DNA of 27,044 nucleotides from CAZEQD01 sp964514305 (GCA_964514305.1 CAZEQD010000026.1:1-27044), one strand, 5' to 3'. Shown: positions 15,791 through 24,753, counted from the first letter of the stretch. Numbers and translations are program-made. Notes: generated by a model from the letters alone, not told the origin.

Positions 15791-16888
15791 TTACCTATCT
15801 ATTTCAGGAGCAACGACATATAAACTTATCATAATATTGCCTACATCGGCGATACTCGCATTTTCCAGCGCTTTCTCAAGTATTGTCAGACCATGGGGAT
15901 ATGAAGGTGTCCGGAAGTGGACCCGGTAAGGTTTATTATCACCGTTACTGACAATGTAGAGTCCCAGTTCACCTCTGGAAGATTCACAGCGTACATACGC
16001 ATCGTTGTTAGAGATAGTCCATTTAAATGGATTGGGAATTCGGTTATACACCTCCCCTTCGGGCATGGCTTCTAGAAGTTTGAAAATCATGTGAACACTC
16101 TCGATCATCTCATCCCTGATCACCAGAATCCGGGAATAGGCATCTCCATCCTCTCTGATAGGTACCTCCCAGTCCACTTTGTCGTAGGCAGCATAAGGTT
16201 CAACTTTTCTGATGTCGTATTTCATTCCAGTTGCTCTCAGAACCTGGCCGGTTGCTCCCATATCAATCGCTTCTTTTCTGGTCACTGTTCCAATTCCTTT
16301 AGCACGATTAACAAAAAGTCGGTTATTAAAAAAGGTACTGTTGTAATCAGGAACACAGCTCCCTATAGAGTGGAGTGTTTTCACAATTTTTTCTTTAAAT
16401 CCATTCGGAAAATCACGTCTGACGCCTCCGGGCCATATGTAGATATGATAGGTTCTGCCTCCAGTTAATTCCTCAAACAAATCCAGAATCAAATCCCGGT
16501 GATACATAGCCCATTGAGCAACTGTGTCAAAACCGAGCATATTTGCGTAGGCCCATAATCCGAAAAGATGTGAACCCACTCTGGCGAGTTCAAGGTAGAT
16601 ACTTCTTATATAATGGGCTCTCTCTGGGACTTCAATATTAGCCAGTTTTTCTACACCCATGGCATAAATCATTTCCATAGAGTCGGGTTCCACCACATTT
16701 ATCCTGCAGACGAGAGTAAAATTTTGAATCCAGCTGCGCAATTCCATGAGCTTTTCAAAACCGCGATGCAGATAGCCAGGATTAGCATAAGCTTTTAGAA
16801 TTCTGTCACCCTCTACTTTCAGAGTAATACTGAAATTTCCAACCATTCCTAAGTGTTGAGGACCGAAATATAGTTCAAGCTCTCTCAT
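15791..16888 (-). CDS. mbxL: MbxL: NuoD/hydrogenase-large-subunit-like protein lacking NiFe ligands
   Basis: The 365 residues match the catalytic-arm large subunit of complex I and group 4 hydrogenases, starting ELYFGPQHLGMVGNF. The two CxxC motifs that bind NiFe in hydrogenases are absent: the first is replaced by N64-V-V-E67 (after VCRI), and the C-terminal DPCxxC site reads YVVAPE at 357-362 before the terminal IDR. The protein therefore cannot be a hydrogenase and belongs with MbxL/NuoD forms. It probably shapes an electron-transfer or ion-coupling cavity next to the membrane. GHPRL-type interaction with MbxK is expected. The start overlaps the mbxK stop by four bases (ATGA), indicating tight coupling. 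The C-terminal extension removed during NiFe maturation is also missing. Confidence 0.88.
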   Translation of the reverse strand: MRELELYFGPQHLGMVGNFSITLKVEGDRILKAYANPGYLHRGFEKLMELRSWIQNFTLVCRINVVEPDSMEMIYAMGVEKLANIEVPERAHYIRSIYLELARVGSHLFGLWAYANMLGFDTVAQWAMYHRDLILDLFEELTGGRTYHIYIWPGGVRRDFPNGFKEKIVKTLHSIGSCVPDYNSTFFNNRLFVNRAKGIGTVTRKEAIDMGATGQVLRATGMKYDIRKVEPYAAYDKVDWEVPIREDGDAYSRILVIRDEMIESVHMIFKLLEAMPEGEVYNRIPNPFKWTISNNDAYVRCESSRGELGLYIVSNGDNKPYRVHFRTPSYPHGLTILEKALENASIADVGNIMISLYVVAPEIDR

Positions 16889-17406
16889 TTTTTCGCTTTC
16901 TCTTGGACAAATGGTATTTTTTCGAAAAAATTTTTAACATAGTCTCTTGTATCGAAATCCTTTCTAAAAGGAGGTATTTTATATTCCTTACATAGTAAAA
17001 GAGGTGTGAGTCTGGGATGTCCTACAAAATGAACACCGAAAAGTTCATGTATTTCTCGTTCATATGGTTCTGCATTTTTAAAGATCGGGATGATTGAAAG
17101 GAACTGCGGTTTTTTTCTGGAAATTTTTGTCTTCAAGATAATGTTGATTTTATCTCTATCAGGATTGTATTGTTCATCTTCCTGCATGTAGGCGGAGAGG
17201 ACATACACGAGCTCAAACTTGTTTTCATTTATCCAGTCCACGCAGGAGATGAGGGCCAAATGGTTGAATCCCAAATCTTTAAGAAAGCTAAGAACGGCCA
17301 TGGCAGATTCTTGTTTAGTCGTCAGCACTATCCGATCCTCTTCCCGAAGATCAACTTGAATTTCAGTAAAAAAGGATTTAATTTTTTCTATCAGTGAATG
17401 ATTCAT
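16885..17406 (-). CDS. mbxK: MbxK: NuoC-like subunit
   Basis: A 173-residue NuoC (30 kDa) family subunit. The diagnostic motif PYEREIHELFGVHFVGHPRL sits at about 113-132, followed by the short PFRKDFDTRDYV tail of Mbh/Mbx-type proteins. It is a structural subunit of the peripheral arm binding the large subunit. It lies 13 bases after mbxJ and its stop overlaps the mbxL start by four bases. Length and order match Mbx clusters. No cofactor residues are expected. Confidence 0.87.
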   Translation of the reverse strand: MNHSLIEKIKSFFTEIQVDLREEDRIVLTTKQESAMAVLSFLKDLGFNHLALISCVDWINENKFELVYVLSAYMQEDEQYNPDRDKINIILKTKISRKKPQFLSIIPIFKNAEPYEREIHELFGVHFVGHPRLTPLLLCKEYKIPPFRKDFDTRDYVKNFFEKIPFVQEKAKK

Positions 17407-17419
17407 ATTTGCACACCTC

Positions 17420-17998
17420 TCATCCCTTAGCCGCTTCTTTCAGACCATTTTCCTCCACTGGGAACAGTGGAGGCCAACTTAATTTCCCTAATACCAATTC
17501 CTGATTAGCGCGATAATATTTATAATTCTGGCGGTATTTTTTATAACCTTCTGCCATGTCTTTATCGATTAATTGCCAGAGGTGAGTGACCGCAATAAAG
17601 ATGGCTTCCGGGCGGGGCATACATCCGGCAATCCATCCATCTATGGGAATATATTTATCAAGGTGCTTGATTGTATTGTATGAATCCCAGTACATCCCGC
17701 CATTGATAGGGCAGGAGCCGAACGCAACTGTAAATTTCGGGTCTGGCATCTGTTCGTAAGTTCTGATAATAGCCTTTAGAGTTTTAAGCGAGACATATCC
17801 AGTGATAAGAAAGAGGTTTGCTTGTCTTGGGGTGGCCGCAGGAAGGACACCAAAACGCTCCGCGTCCCAGCGTGCGGTGATGCTCGGGGGAACCTCGATA
17901 ATTCCACAGCCAGTGCAAAAATAAACCGCATGAAGGGAATATTTATGACCCATCTTTGAGGGCGATTTCAGCCATTTTATTAGTTTATTTCGATCCAT
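17420..17998 (-). CDS. mbxJ: MbxJ: NuoB/hydrogenase-small-subunit-like [4Fe-4S] protein
   Basis: A 192-residue NuoB-family subunit carrying the proximal (N2-like) [4Fe-4S] cluster. Ligands visible are Cys28 and Cys31 (CTGC), Cys96 in GSCPINGGMYWDS and Cys126 in GCMPRPEA. The CxxC spacing at the N-terminus is that of group 4 hydrogenase and Mbx proteins; complex I NuoB has adjacent cysteines. The KYSLHAVYF segment before the cluster would contact the membrane subunit MbxM. It starts 34 bases after mbxM and is followed by mbxK 13 bases later. The C-terminal 40 residues are polar and specific to this type. Confidence 0.88.
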   Translation of the reverse strand: MDRNKLIKWLKSPSKMGHKYSLHAVYFCTGCGIIEVPPSITARWDAERFGVLPAATPRQANLFLITGYVSLKTLKAIIRTYEQMPDPKFTVAFGSCPINGGMYWDSYNTIKHLDKYIPIDGWIAGCMPRPEAIFIAVTHLWQLIDKDMAEGYKKYRQNYKYYRANQELVLGKLSWPPLFPVEENGLKEAAKG

Positions 17999-18032
17999 TT
18001 AAACTCATCCTCTATGATTAAAAAATAGCCAT

Positions 18033-18917
18033 CTATTTCAAAACAACAATAATTAAGCCAATGAAAGCAATCAGTGTCGGCCATCTCCACAAATATTTTA
18101 TGGCCTGTTCAATTCTCATACGCGGGAGCACAGCGTTGATAAACAGTCCAAGAATGAAAACAACCAGAATTTTAAGAAAAAAGATCAGGACATTCTTTGC
18201 ACCGCCTAGAAAGAGATTAACAAATAATGATATTCCGATAACTAGTGTCAAGGCATGCTGTATCTCAGCAAGGGCTAAATAGGCTCCGCCGTATTCTACC
18301 AATGGACCGGACGAAATTTCCTGAGGAGCCTTAACAATATCAAAGGGGCGGATTCCCAGTATAGCTGGAAGAATCAGGATATAGGCGATCCCTGATAGGA
18401 CCAAAGGCAGTGAGAATAAAGCTTCGCCCGATTCCTGCTGCAGGGCAACGATCCGGACTATGGAGATAGTGTGATAATGGGTCATCACAGCAAGCATAAT
18501 TAAAAGCAGTGGAACTTCGTAGCCAAGTGCTAGAATGAGTTCACGCGAGATACCGATACTGATATTCGGGTTGGCCGCTTCCCCTCCGCTGAGGGCGATT
18601 CCCAGCGGAGCCAACAGCATGAGATAGATGATAACCAAAAGGCCCCCGGAGTTGCTTAGAGGATGCATCTTTCCGAAAGGAATAAACATCAGGACAACTA
18701 GAGAACCTGTCAATGAGAGAACGATCCCGAGATTAAATAAATGTCCATGACTTACGCTTTTTTGACTAAAAAGACGGATGATGTCAATGATCGGCTGAGT
18801 TATGGGCGGGCCGTAACGCCATTGAATACGGGCCATAATCTTTCGGAACAGCCCAAGAAAGAATAATCCTATGATTAAAGCTAAAAGCGGTGAAACGATG
18901 AAATAAATAAATTGCAT
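18033..18917 (-). CDS. mbxM: MbxM: NuoH-like membrane subunit
   Basis: A 294-residue NuoH/MbhM-type integral membrane protein with about eight helices, linking the soluble arm to the ion-pumping subunits. Family marks are ARIQWRYGPPITQPIIDIIRLFSQK near the first loop, the acidic-containing EAANPNISIGISRELILALGYEVPLLL loop, and RPFDIVKAPQEISSGPLVEYGGAYLALAE. This last stretch carries the conserved acidic residues of the proposed coupling path. The frame is open further upstream to 19043, but that part lies inside mbxH'. ATG at 18917 has GGAG at good spacing and forms TGATG with the mbxH' stop, so it is preferred. A Met at 18932 is possible but lacks a ribosome site. Confidence 0.87.
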   Translation of the reverse strand: MQFIYFIVSPLLALIIGLFFLGLFRKIMARIQWRYGPPITQPIIDIIRLFSQKSVSHGHLFNLGIVLSLTGSLVVLMFIPFGKMHPLSNSGGLLVIIYLMLLAPLGIALSGGEAANPNISIGISRELILALGYEVPLLLIMLAVMTHYHTISIVRIVALQQESGEALFSLPLVLSGIAYILILPAILGIRPFDIVKAPQEISSGPLVEYGGAYLALAEIQHALTLVIGISLFVNLFLGGAKNVLIFFLKILVVFILGLFINAVLPRMRIEQAIKYLWRWPTLIAFIGLIIVVLK

Positions 18918-20776
18918 CACCAAAGGCTCCATTTTAATTGAACAAATATCAAAAAAGCTAGAAACAGCAGGATGTACATTATGTAATGACCTAAGTATCC
19001 GGTGTAGGTTTTTCTTATGACACCGCATAAATTCTGGGTCCATTCAGCGAGTCTTGTGTAGAAAGCGTCTATAAAATCCTTCAAGTAAGGGGTAATCATT
19101 CTGAAGAGAGGGTTATAAAATTCAACTGTATAATGATACTTGCCTTCCGGAATAGAGGCCCCAGCGGCATAAGTATCTTCTTGAGAGGTCAAAATGGGTT
19201 TGGGCCCTGCCTTTAAAATCAGCCATATAATGAAAAACACTACGAGGATGACAGCAAAGATATTGATGGCATTCAGTGTGCCGGTATCTGAAGCAATCCC
19301 CCATATGTTTATATTCAATGATTTAAGTCCGAATGATGTAGTAATAATATTGTTTATCACCTTAAGCGGAATTCCAGGAAGAATACCAAAAACGATGATG
19401 ATCAAGCTGAATATAACGATAGGAAGCTGCATGCTGAAGGGAGCTTTCTTTAAATCCTTGTATTTTTCAGGGAGCTGTCCCAGGAATATATTATGCAGGA
19501 ACTTGTAGAGTGAGAGAATAGTCCCCCATGTTCCTATGAATGCAAAAAAGGCAAGAAATGGGTGACCGTCCAGGATAAGTGCTTTGTATATCAACCACTT
19601 GGAAACAAATCCATTGGTTAAAGGGATCCCTATTAAGCCGCAGGTCCCTACCAGGGCTCCAATAAAAACAATCGGCATTTTTTTGATCAATCCACCCAAT
19701 GAATTCAAGTCTCTGATTCCACCGGTTCGGTATTCTATAGCTCCTACCACTAAAAACAGGAGAGCGATGTACGAGGTGTGATTAACGATGTGAAAAGTAC
19801 CGCCAGTGACTCCCAGGCTGGTACCCAGAGCAACCCCTAAAATCATATATCCTCCCTGGCCGACACCATGCCAGGCCAATAGTCTTTTGGAATCATTCTG
19901 TAGCATAGCAATAAAGGTGGGGATGACTATGTTGATAGCTCCTATCCAGGCAAGTATATAATGGAAACTGGGAATCCCGCCTTTTACGCCCAAGAAAAGC
20001 TTTATTCCCATGACAACATTAAAGATTAACAGGAAGCCGTACATCCCCATCCTTACAAGAATTCCAGAGAGCACGGCAGAGAAAGGAGAGGGGGCTTCGG
20101 AATGTGCGGGAGGGAGCCAAGTATGTAAAGGCCAGACCGCATTCTTAATGCCAAAAGCAATGAAAAAGAGGATTAAAAGTAGCAGTATGAATCCAGGAGA
20201 TGCCGAGGCCATAAAAGGGTGAATTTCAGATATGATGAGTGTGCCGAAACTGGCATAGATGGTTAATGTCCCGACTAAGTAAGCCACAGAGCCGACAAGC
20301 GACATGATGATATATTTCATTCCTGCAGCTAAAGCGCGGCCACGGTTGTAACTTATCAGAAGGAATGTGCTCCAAGACATGATTTCCCAGAAGATGAAAA
20401 AGGAAATCATGTCGCCGCTTAATACAATACCCAACATTCCGCTATTAACAAGAAGCATCATCAGGTAAAAAAAATCCGTTTTTTCTTTATCTTTTATATA
20501 GCTTAGAGAGAAGATAATAGTCAGAACCCCCACCAGAGCTATCGTAACAGCAAAGAACCAGGAGAATGTATTTATTCTTAACAGAAGCGGGAAGCCCAAA
20601 AATCCTGAGTAAAGGTCAACGGAGAAAGACTTGCCGTACTGAGAGCTCACTAAGACCAGCACAGTCAGAGTTACGGCAACGGAAAGGACATTACGAAGGA
20701 TAAATGAAATTTTACCTGATAGATAAGCCAGTATAGCACCGCCGAAGGCAATGATCAGTACAAGTTCCAAAATCAT
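18917..20776 (-). CDS. mbxH': MbxH': second MrpD/NuoL-like ion-translocating subunit
   Basis: A 619-residue antiporter-like subunit (proton-conducting transporter family). The core of about 14 helices contains the conserved Glu in FFIFWEIMSWSTFLLI, the Lys in AAGMKYIIM, the broken-helix region KNAVWPLHTWLPPAHSEAPSPFSAVLSG with its Lys and His, and the FHIVNHTSYIALLFL segment. The roughly 100-residue C-terminal extension ends with another membrane helix. The presence of two MrpD-like subunits in tandem is a mark of Mbx as opposed to Mbh hydrogenase clusters. It should translocate Na+ or H+. Its start overlaps mbxH by four bases and its stop overlaps mbxM by one. Confidence 0.88.
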   Translation of the reverse strand: MILELVLIIAFGGAILAYLSGKISFILRNVLSVAVTLTVLVLVSSQYGKSFSVDLYSGFLGFPLLLRINTFSWFFAVTIALVGVLTIIFSLSYIKDKEKTDFFYLMMLLVNSGMLGIVLSGDMISFFIFWEIMSWSTFLLISYNRGRALAAGMKYIIMSLVGSVAYLVGTLTIYASFGTLIISEIHPFMASASPGFILLLLILFFIAFGIKNAVWPLHTWLPPAHSEAPSPFSAVLSGILVRMGMYGFLLIFNVVMGIKLFLGVKGGIPSFHYILAWIGAINIVIPTFIAMLQNDSKRLLAWHGVGQGGYMILGVALGTSLGVTGGTFHIVNHTSYIALLFLVVGAIEYRTGGIRDLNSLGGLIKKMPIVFIGALVGTCGLIGIPLTNGFVSKWLIYKALILDGHPFLAFFAFIGTWGTILSLYKFLHNIFLGQLPEKYKDLKKAPFSMQLPIVIFSLIIIVFGILPGIPLKVINNIITTSFGLKSLNINIWGIASDTGTLNAINIFAVILVVFFIIWLILKAGPKPILTSQEDTYAAGASIPEGKYHYTVEFYNPLFRMITPYLKDFIDAFYTRLAEWTQNLCGVIRKTYTGYLGHYIMYILLFLAFLIFVQLKWSLW

Positions 20777-22242
20777 AGCAGTACACTCCTGATATAATCC
20801 ATTTTGTTAAGAAACTCTGAGGCGGCAGAATTCAAGATTCCTGTAACAATTTTGGGATATATTCCAATCACTATGATTAATATCATAAAAAGAAACATTG
20901 GGATCAGGGCAGCAGCCGGAGCATCTTGCCTGTTGCTCCCTTCTTTCTCTTCTTTAAAATAAATCACCTGTATGACTCTGAAAAAGTAGGTTCCTTCAAT
21001 GACTGTTGCCAGCAGCGCAATCCCGATGAGGAGAGTAAAGAGAATCTCTTCTTTTGCCAGGGCCGATTTAATAATCAGCAGCTTGCTGGGAAAACCAACA
21101 AAAGGAGGAAGACCTACAAGAGAAAAGGCACCGATGGTAAAAGCCAGGGAAGTTAAGGGCATGCGTTTTCCCATCCCTTCTAACGAAGAAATTTCCATTG
21201 ATCCGCTACGGATTATCATATAACCGGCTGCCAGAAAGAGAAGTCCTTTACTTAGAGTGTGACTTATCATTTGAAACAGGCCACCTGTGACCGCATCGGA
21301 TGTGGCGATTGCTATGGCAAAAACAATAAATCCGATCTGTCCGATACTGGAGTAAGCCAGCATTCTTTTAATATTATTTTGACTGAAGGCACTCATTTCA
21401 CCAATCATGAGGGTTAAAACTCCCAGGAAAACAAAGAATATGTAAAAATTGGTGATGCCGAAAACAGTAAAAATTATCCGTACCACTGCATAAAGCCCTA
21501 CTTCGATAGCAATGCCGGAAAGGATCGCGCTGATCGATGATGGAGCCGAAGAGTGGGCATCAGGCAGCCAAGCATTGAGCGGGAATATAGCGGCTTCGAC
21601 TCCCAATCCTGTAACTATCAGAAAAAGGGGAATAAAAACGAAGTTTGAACTGGTTGACTGAATCTGATTAGCAAGGTCTGCCATATTTAAGGACCCGAAG
21701 AGCCCGTATAGCAGGCCTATTCCAATGAGAAGAAGGCTTGATCCTAGAGCTCCCTGAATCAAGTACTTCACTGCAGATTCGATACCGGATCGATCTCCCA
21801 TATATGCGACCAGAGCGTATGACGAAATGCAGAGAATCTCAAAGAATACAAAGAGGTTAAATATGTCCCCGGTCATCACAACGCCCGTTGCTCCCGTTAG
21901 AAGAAGCAAATAAAGAATATGGTATTTCTCTTGTGGCCCTTCCTTGATATAGACCAGTGAATAAATAGCCACAAGAAAGCCGGCAAGCGCAATTATTGTT
22001 GAAAACAAGACCCCAACCGGTCCAGCTACGAGATTGATGCAGAAAGGAGGCGGGAATCCGCCAATTTTAACAATAACAGGACTCTCTAATGCTGTGGGGA
22101 TAAGAAGGAGGCTGATGATAAGATTAAATAAAAAGGCAGCAATTGGAAAAAATTTTATGATCTTTTTAGATATCAATCCAAAAAGGGGTACAGCAAAAGT
22201 AAGCCCTAAAGGAACAGCAATCAAAAGAACCGGATTCACCAT
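20773..22242 (-). CDS. mbxH: MbxH: MrpD/NuoN-like ion-translocating subunit
   Basis: A 489-residue membrane protein with about 14 helices, the usual MrpD length. The conserved acidic residue lies in NLFVFFEILCISSYALVAY, Lys in SAVKYLIQGALGSS, and the discontinuous helix motif reads FPLNAWLPDAHSSAPSSISAILSG. A second motif, NNIKRMLAYSSIGQIG, marks the later half-channel. It forms one of two ion channels in the complex. It overlaps mbxG by seven bases and mbxH' by four, so the three are probably translated together. No start problem: a Met occurs at the family position. Confidence 0.88.
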   Translation of the reverse strand: MVNPVLLIAVPLGLTFAVPLFGLISKKIIKFFPIAAFLFNLIISLLLIPTALESPVIVKIGGFPPPFCINLVAGPVGVLFSTIIALAGFLVAIYSLVYIKEGPQEKYHILYLLLLTGATGVVMTGDIFNLFVFFEILCISSYALVAYMGDRSGIESAVKYLIQGALGSSLLLIGIGLLYGLFGSLNMADLANQIQSTSSNFVFIPLFLIVTGLGVEAAIFPLNAWLPDAHSSAPSSISAILSGIAIEVGLYAVVRIIFTVFGITNFYIFFVFLGVLTLMIGEMSAFSQNNIKRMLAYSSIGQIGFIVFAIAIATSDAVTGGLFQMISHTLSKGLLFLAAGYMIIRSGSMEISSLEGMGKRMPLTSLAFTIGAFSLVGLPPFVGFPSKLLIIKSALAKEEILFTLLIGIALLATVIEGTYFFRVIQVIYFKEEKEGSNRQDAPAAALIPMFLFMILIIVIGIYPKIVTGILNSAASEFLNKMDYIRSVLL

Positions 22243-22613
22243 CTTTGCTCCCTAATTTCTCTTAAATCCAGCACTCCATAATGATGATACAGCCTGATAG
22301 CTAAAGACAAAGCTAAGGCCAAAACCGAGACCCCGATAACGATAGCGGTCAGCACCAGCGCTTGAGGAACCGGATCGACCATAGTTTGATTTTCGAGGGC
22401 AGGATTTGAAAATACAGGTGCCGTCCCCTTGCTGATATATCCGACAGAGATAAGGAGAAGATTAACCCCTGTGTCAAGGATATTAAGCCCTATGATCATC
22501 TTGATCAGGTTGCTTTTTAAAAGCATAATAAGCAAACCAATAAATATGAGCCCAAAGGCTCCGATATAATAGATAGTACCCTGAAGGAAACTAATTATAT
22601 GAGGAATATTCAT
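22236..22613 (-). CDS. mbxG: MbxG: MrpC/NuoK-like subunit
   Basis: A 125-residue protein with three membrane helices of the MrpC/NuoK family. The motif GLNILDTGVNLLLISVGYI is the conserved second helix, and PVPQALVLTAIVIGVSVLALALSLAIRLY the third, with the typical DPVPQALVLTAIVI stretch of antiporter-type MrpC proteins. It contributes to the ion path next to MbxH. It starts 27 bases after mbxF and overlaps mbxH by seven bases. Confidence 0.87.
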   Translation of the reverse strand: MNIPHIISFLQGTIYYIGAFGLIFIGLLIMLLKSNLIKMIIGLNILDTGVNLLLISVGYISKGTAPVFSNPALENQTMVDPVPQALVLTAIVIGVSVLALALSLAIRLYHHYGVLDLREIREQRW

Positions 22614-22640
22614 CTTTATCTCCTGTCAAACCAACATGAT

Positions 22641-23327
22641 TCATTTACTTTCCTCCACTAAATTATCGATGATTCCCGCTAGTTCGGATCCAACTTTAAA
22701 TCCAATGGCGATATAAATTATAGGGATGACGCCGGCACTGAATAGAAGGTTTAATTCTCCTTTTGGGAGATAATTAGAGAGGAAATAGTGTCCTCCTACC
22801 ATGAGACCAACCAGTCCAATAATGATAAAAACTAGTCCCCCGATGGATTCAGCAATTTTGTTTCCAGTTTGACTGACACGCCTTCCTCGACAGGCGAGAT
22901 AGATCAACACAAAAGCCGAGGCAATAATAGCACCGCCCTGAAAACCTCCACCTGGCGTGAGATGCCCATGAATGAATATGTAACCCCCAAAGAGCAGGAT
23001 GAGAGGAAACAGAAACCGGCAGCCTGTAGTCAGCACTAAACTGGCTGGTTCTATTTGTCTTTTCTCTTTTTTTCTACGGGCCGCCAGAACAGCCCCTAAA
23101 CCGATGGAAGCCACAAAGAGGACAGTTACTTCTCCAAGAGTATCAAAGCCTCTGTAACTGACCACTACAGAAGTCACAATATTTGAAGCACCTGTTTCTT
23201 CTCTCCCATTATCAATGTAGTAATTACCTACTTTTGTTTTAGGTTCTCCAAAGGGGATTTCATTCAGAACGACTATGATTCCACTTGCAATAATGATCAA
23301 GAGAATAATGCTTATAAATGCTCTCAT
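22641..23327 (-). CDS. mbxF: MbxF: fused MbhE-like and MrpB (MnhB)-like subunit
   Basis: The 228-residue chain joins two units that are separate in many Mrp/Mbh operons. Residues 1-85 match MbhE, the C-terminal piece of MrpA: a signal-like first helix, then YRGFDTLGEVTVLFVASIGLGAV. Residues 95-228 match MrpB/MnhB: the GGYIFIHGHLTPGGGFQGGAIIASAF stretch with its conserved His and Gly run, followed by two helices and a final polar tail. Six or so membrane segments in all. It is part of the Na+/H+ antiporter-like membrane module. The start overlaps mbxD by four bases. A one-gene E-F arrangement agrees with the 13-gene mbx layout. Confidence 0.85.
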   Translation of the reverse strand: MRAFISIILLIIIASGIIVVLNEIPFGEPKTKVGNYYIDNGREETGASNIVTSVVVSYRGFDTLGEVTVLFVASIGLGAVLAARRKKEKRQIEPASLVLTTGCRFLFPLILLFGGYIFIHGHLTPGGGFQGGAIIASAFVLIYLACRGRRVSQTGNKIAESIGGLVFIIIGLVGLMVGGHYFLSNYLPKGELNLLFSAGVIPIIYIAIGFKVGSELAGIIDNLVEESK

Positions 23328-23563
23328 TTTTCATGCCTTTTTGTTCGCCTAATAGCAATAATGAACACCGCGGTAACCAGTGCAGCTCCGATGGATGCTT
23401 CCGCCATAGCAACATCCGGAGCCTGGAGAAAATAAAAAAGGATAGCGGCAATGAGGCTAACCATGCATGAAGCAATCACTGCATTCATGAGATCTTTAAA
23501 AAACATCGCAGCGATGGCTCCAGCAAGCATTAATAGAATAAGTAATGAAACAATATATATCAT
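23324..23563 (-). CDS. mbxD: MbxD: MbhD/MrpA-type small membrane subunit (DUF4040)
   Basis: A 79-residue, three-helix membrane protein. The conserved stretch QAPDVAMAEASIGAALVTAVFI is the hallmark of MbhD/DUF4040, corresponding to part of the C-terminal region of MrpA. It is an accessory subunit of the cation-transport module. It overlaps both neighbours, mbxC and mbxF, by four bases, a pattern of tight translational coupling. Full family length. Confidence 0.86.
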   Translation of the reverse strand: MIYIVSLLILLMLAGAIAAMFFKDLMNAVIASCMVSLIAAILFYFLQAPDVAMAEASIGAALVTAVFIIAIRRTKRHEK

Positions 23564-23892
23564 TTTTCTTCCTTGGATTTCTCAAATTCCTCTGTTTTAT
23601 CCACAACACTTCGATCGCAAAGAGGAGCGCCGCTTTTACGTGAAGCCCTGCCGATGGCATGGCTAGAGATAGGATTAGTTACCAAGACAAAAAGGGCGAT
23701 TAGGAGAGCTTTCCAGAACCAGGATGGCTCTATAATTCCGATCCCCACTACAGTTAAGAAAGTACCCAATGTGGTGCATTTGGTTCCCGCTTGGATTCGG
23801 TTATAAACGTCAGGAAGCCGAAAAACACCAAGATTTCCAAGAAATAGAAATATCGTCCCAATTCCTGTAATAGCTATTCCTAAAATTTCCAT
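23560..23892 (-). CDS. mbxC: MbxC: MrpG-like subunit
   Basis: A 110-residue MrpG/MnhG family protein with three membrane helices. The diagnostic segment GNLGVFRLPDVYNRIQAGTKCTTLGTFL is at about 18-45 and NPISSHAIGRAS at about 73-84. The last 25 residues are charged and cytoplasmic. It is part of the Mrp-type antiporter module. The start follows the mbxB stop directly, and the stop overlaps the mbxD start by four bases. Confidence 0.87.
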   Translation of the reverse strand: MEILGIAITGIGTIFLFLGNLGVFRLPDVYNRIQAGTKCTTLGTFLTVVGIGIIEPSWFWKALLIALFVLVTNPISSHAIGRASRKSGAPLCDRSVVDKTEEFEKSKEEK

Positions 23893-24153
23893 TTAAATCC
23901 CTCTTTCTAGGAACCGGGCAATGGCAACTAATCCGACAAAAGCCAACAATGAATACACCAGACTCACATCTAGATAGATGTATCTTTTAAAGAAAAAAGC
24001 CAAAAGGACGAGTAAGGCGACAACTGTGGTCGTGATCGTATCCACAGCCACAGCTCGGTCGGATGCGGTAGGTCCCTTCAACATTCTTAAAAAAGAAAGG
24101 AAAATGCCTAGGCAAATAATAATTAAAAAAATATAAACAATTGTTTCACTCAT
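23893..24153 (-). CDS. mbxB: MbxB: MrpF-like subunit
   Basis: An 86-residue MrpF/MnhF family protein with three helices. LRMLKGPTASDRAVAVDTITTTVVALL (about 22-48) is the conserved motif, with the ASDR and D residues typical of the family. It abuts mbxA and mbxC with no spacing. It belongs to the antiporter-like module. Confidence 0.87.
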   Translation of the reverse strand: MSETIVYIFLIIICLGIFLSFLRMLKGPTASDRAVAVDTITTTVVALLVLLAFFFKRYIYLDVSLVYSLLAFVGLVAIARFLERGI

Positions 24154-24753
24154 TCATGCAAATATCACTCTCAAATATTTTTCAAACCTTTCGCCGATGA
24201 TATTGGTGGCCTTTTGGGTGTCTTCTGATCGGACGTTGATCCAGTGAATGAGCAGCTTATCGTCTAGAATATCCAGAGTAAAAGTTCCGGGAGTCAATGT
24301 AATAGAATTTGCAAGGATCATTTTTGCAATATCCTGCTTCAATTGTGTTTTGATGATGACGATTCCGGGCTTAATGGGCATTTTTGGATGAATCACGCGA
24401 TAGGCCACATCAATATTCGCCATGATGATTTCTTTGAAAAGTACGATGACATAGGCCACGGAAAATGCGATTCGTTTGGCACTCAGTGGAGGCAGTCCCA
24501 ATCCGACATAATATTTATACAGAATCAGAGAAAGAATGAGGCTGATAATGATGCCGATACTGATTTCCTGCCAGTGAAAGCTTAATGTTAATAAAAGCCA
24601 AATAATAAAAAGTATCAAAAAAAGATAAATAAAACTTTTTAGACAAAAACTTGTTTTGTTTTTAGTTTCTGTCATTCTCTTAGGGAGCATTTTTAAAGAA
24701 ATAGATTTTAAAGTCAAGTACTTTTTTAAATTTTTTTTTCGTGTTGCAGCCAT
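24154..24753 (-). CDS. mbxA: MbxA: MrpE-like subunit, first gene of the operon
   Basis: A 199-residue MrpE/MnhE family protein with two or three N-terminal membrane helices and a soluble domain ending in the conserved LANSITLTPGTFTLDI and LLIHWINV strands. It is the first gene of the operon. The longest start, 24753, has GGAAG seven bases upstream and is kept, but it adds a basic lead of about 25 residues. An internal Met starting MTETKN would give the more usual length, though its ribosome site is weak. This subunit helps assemble the antiporter-like module. Confidence 0.83.
   Translation of the reverse strand: MAATRKKNLKKYLTLKSISLKMLPKRMTETKNKTSFCLKSFIYLFLILFIIWLLLTLSFHWQEISIGIIISLILSLILYKYYVGLGLPPLSAKRIAFSVAYVIVLFKEIIMANIDVAYRVIHPKMPIKPGIVIIKTQLKQDIAKMILANSITLTPGTFTLDILDDKLLIHWINVRSEDTQKATNIIGERFEKYLRVIFA

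Noticed and set aside
18918..19043. Upstream extension of mbxM by 42 codons
   Set aside because: It lies wholly within mbxH' in another frame. The ATG at 18917 has a ribosome site and the family-like N-terminus.
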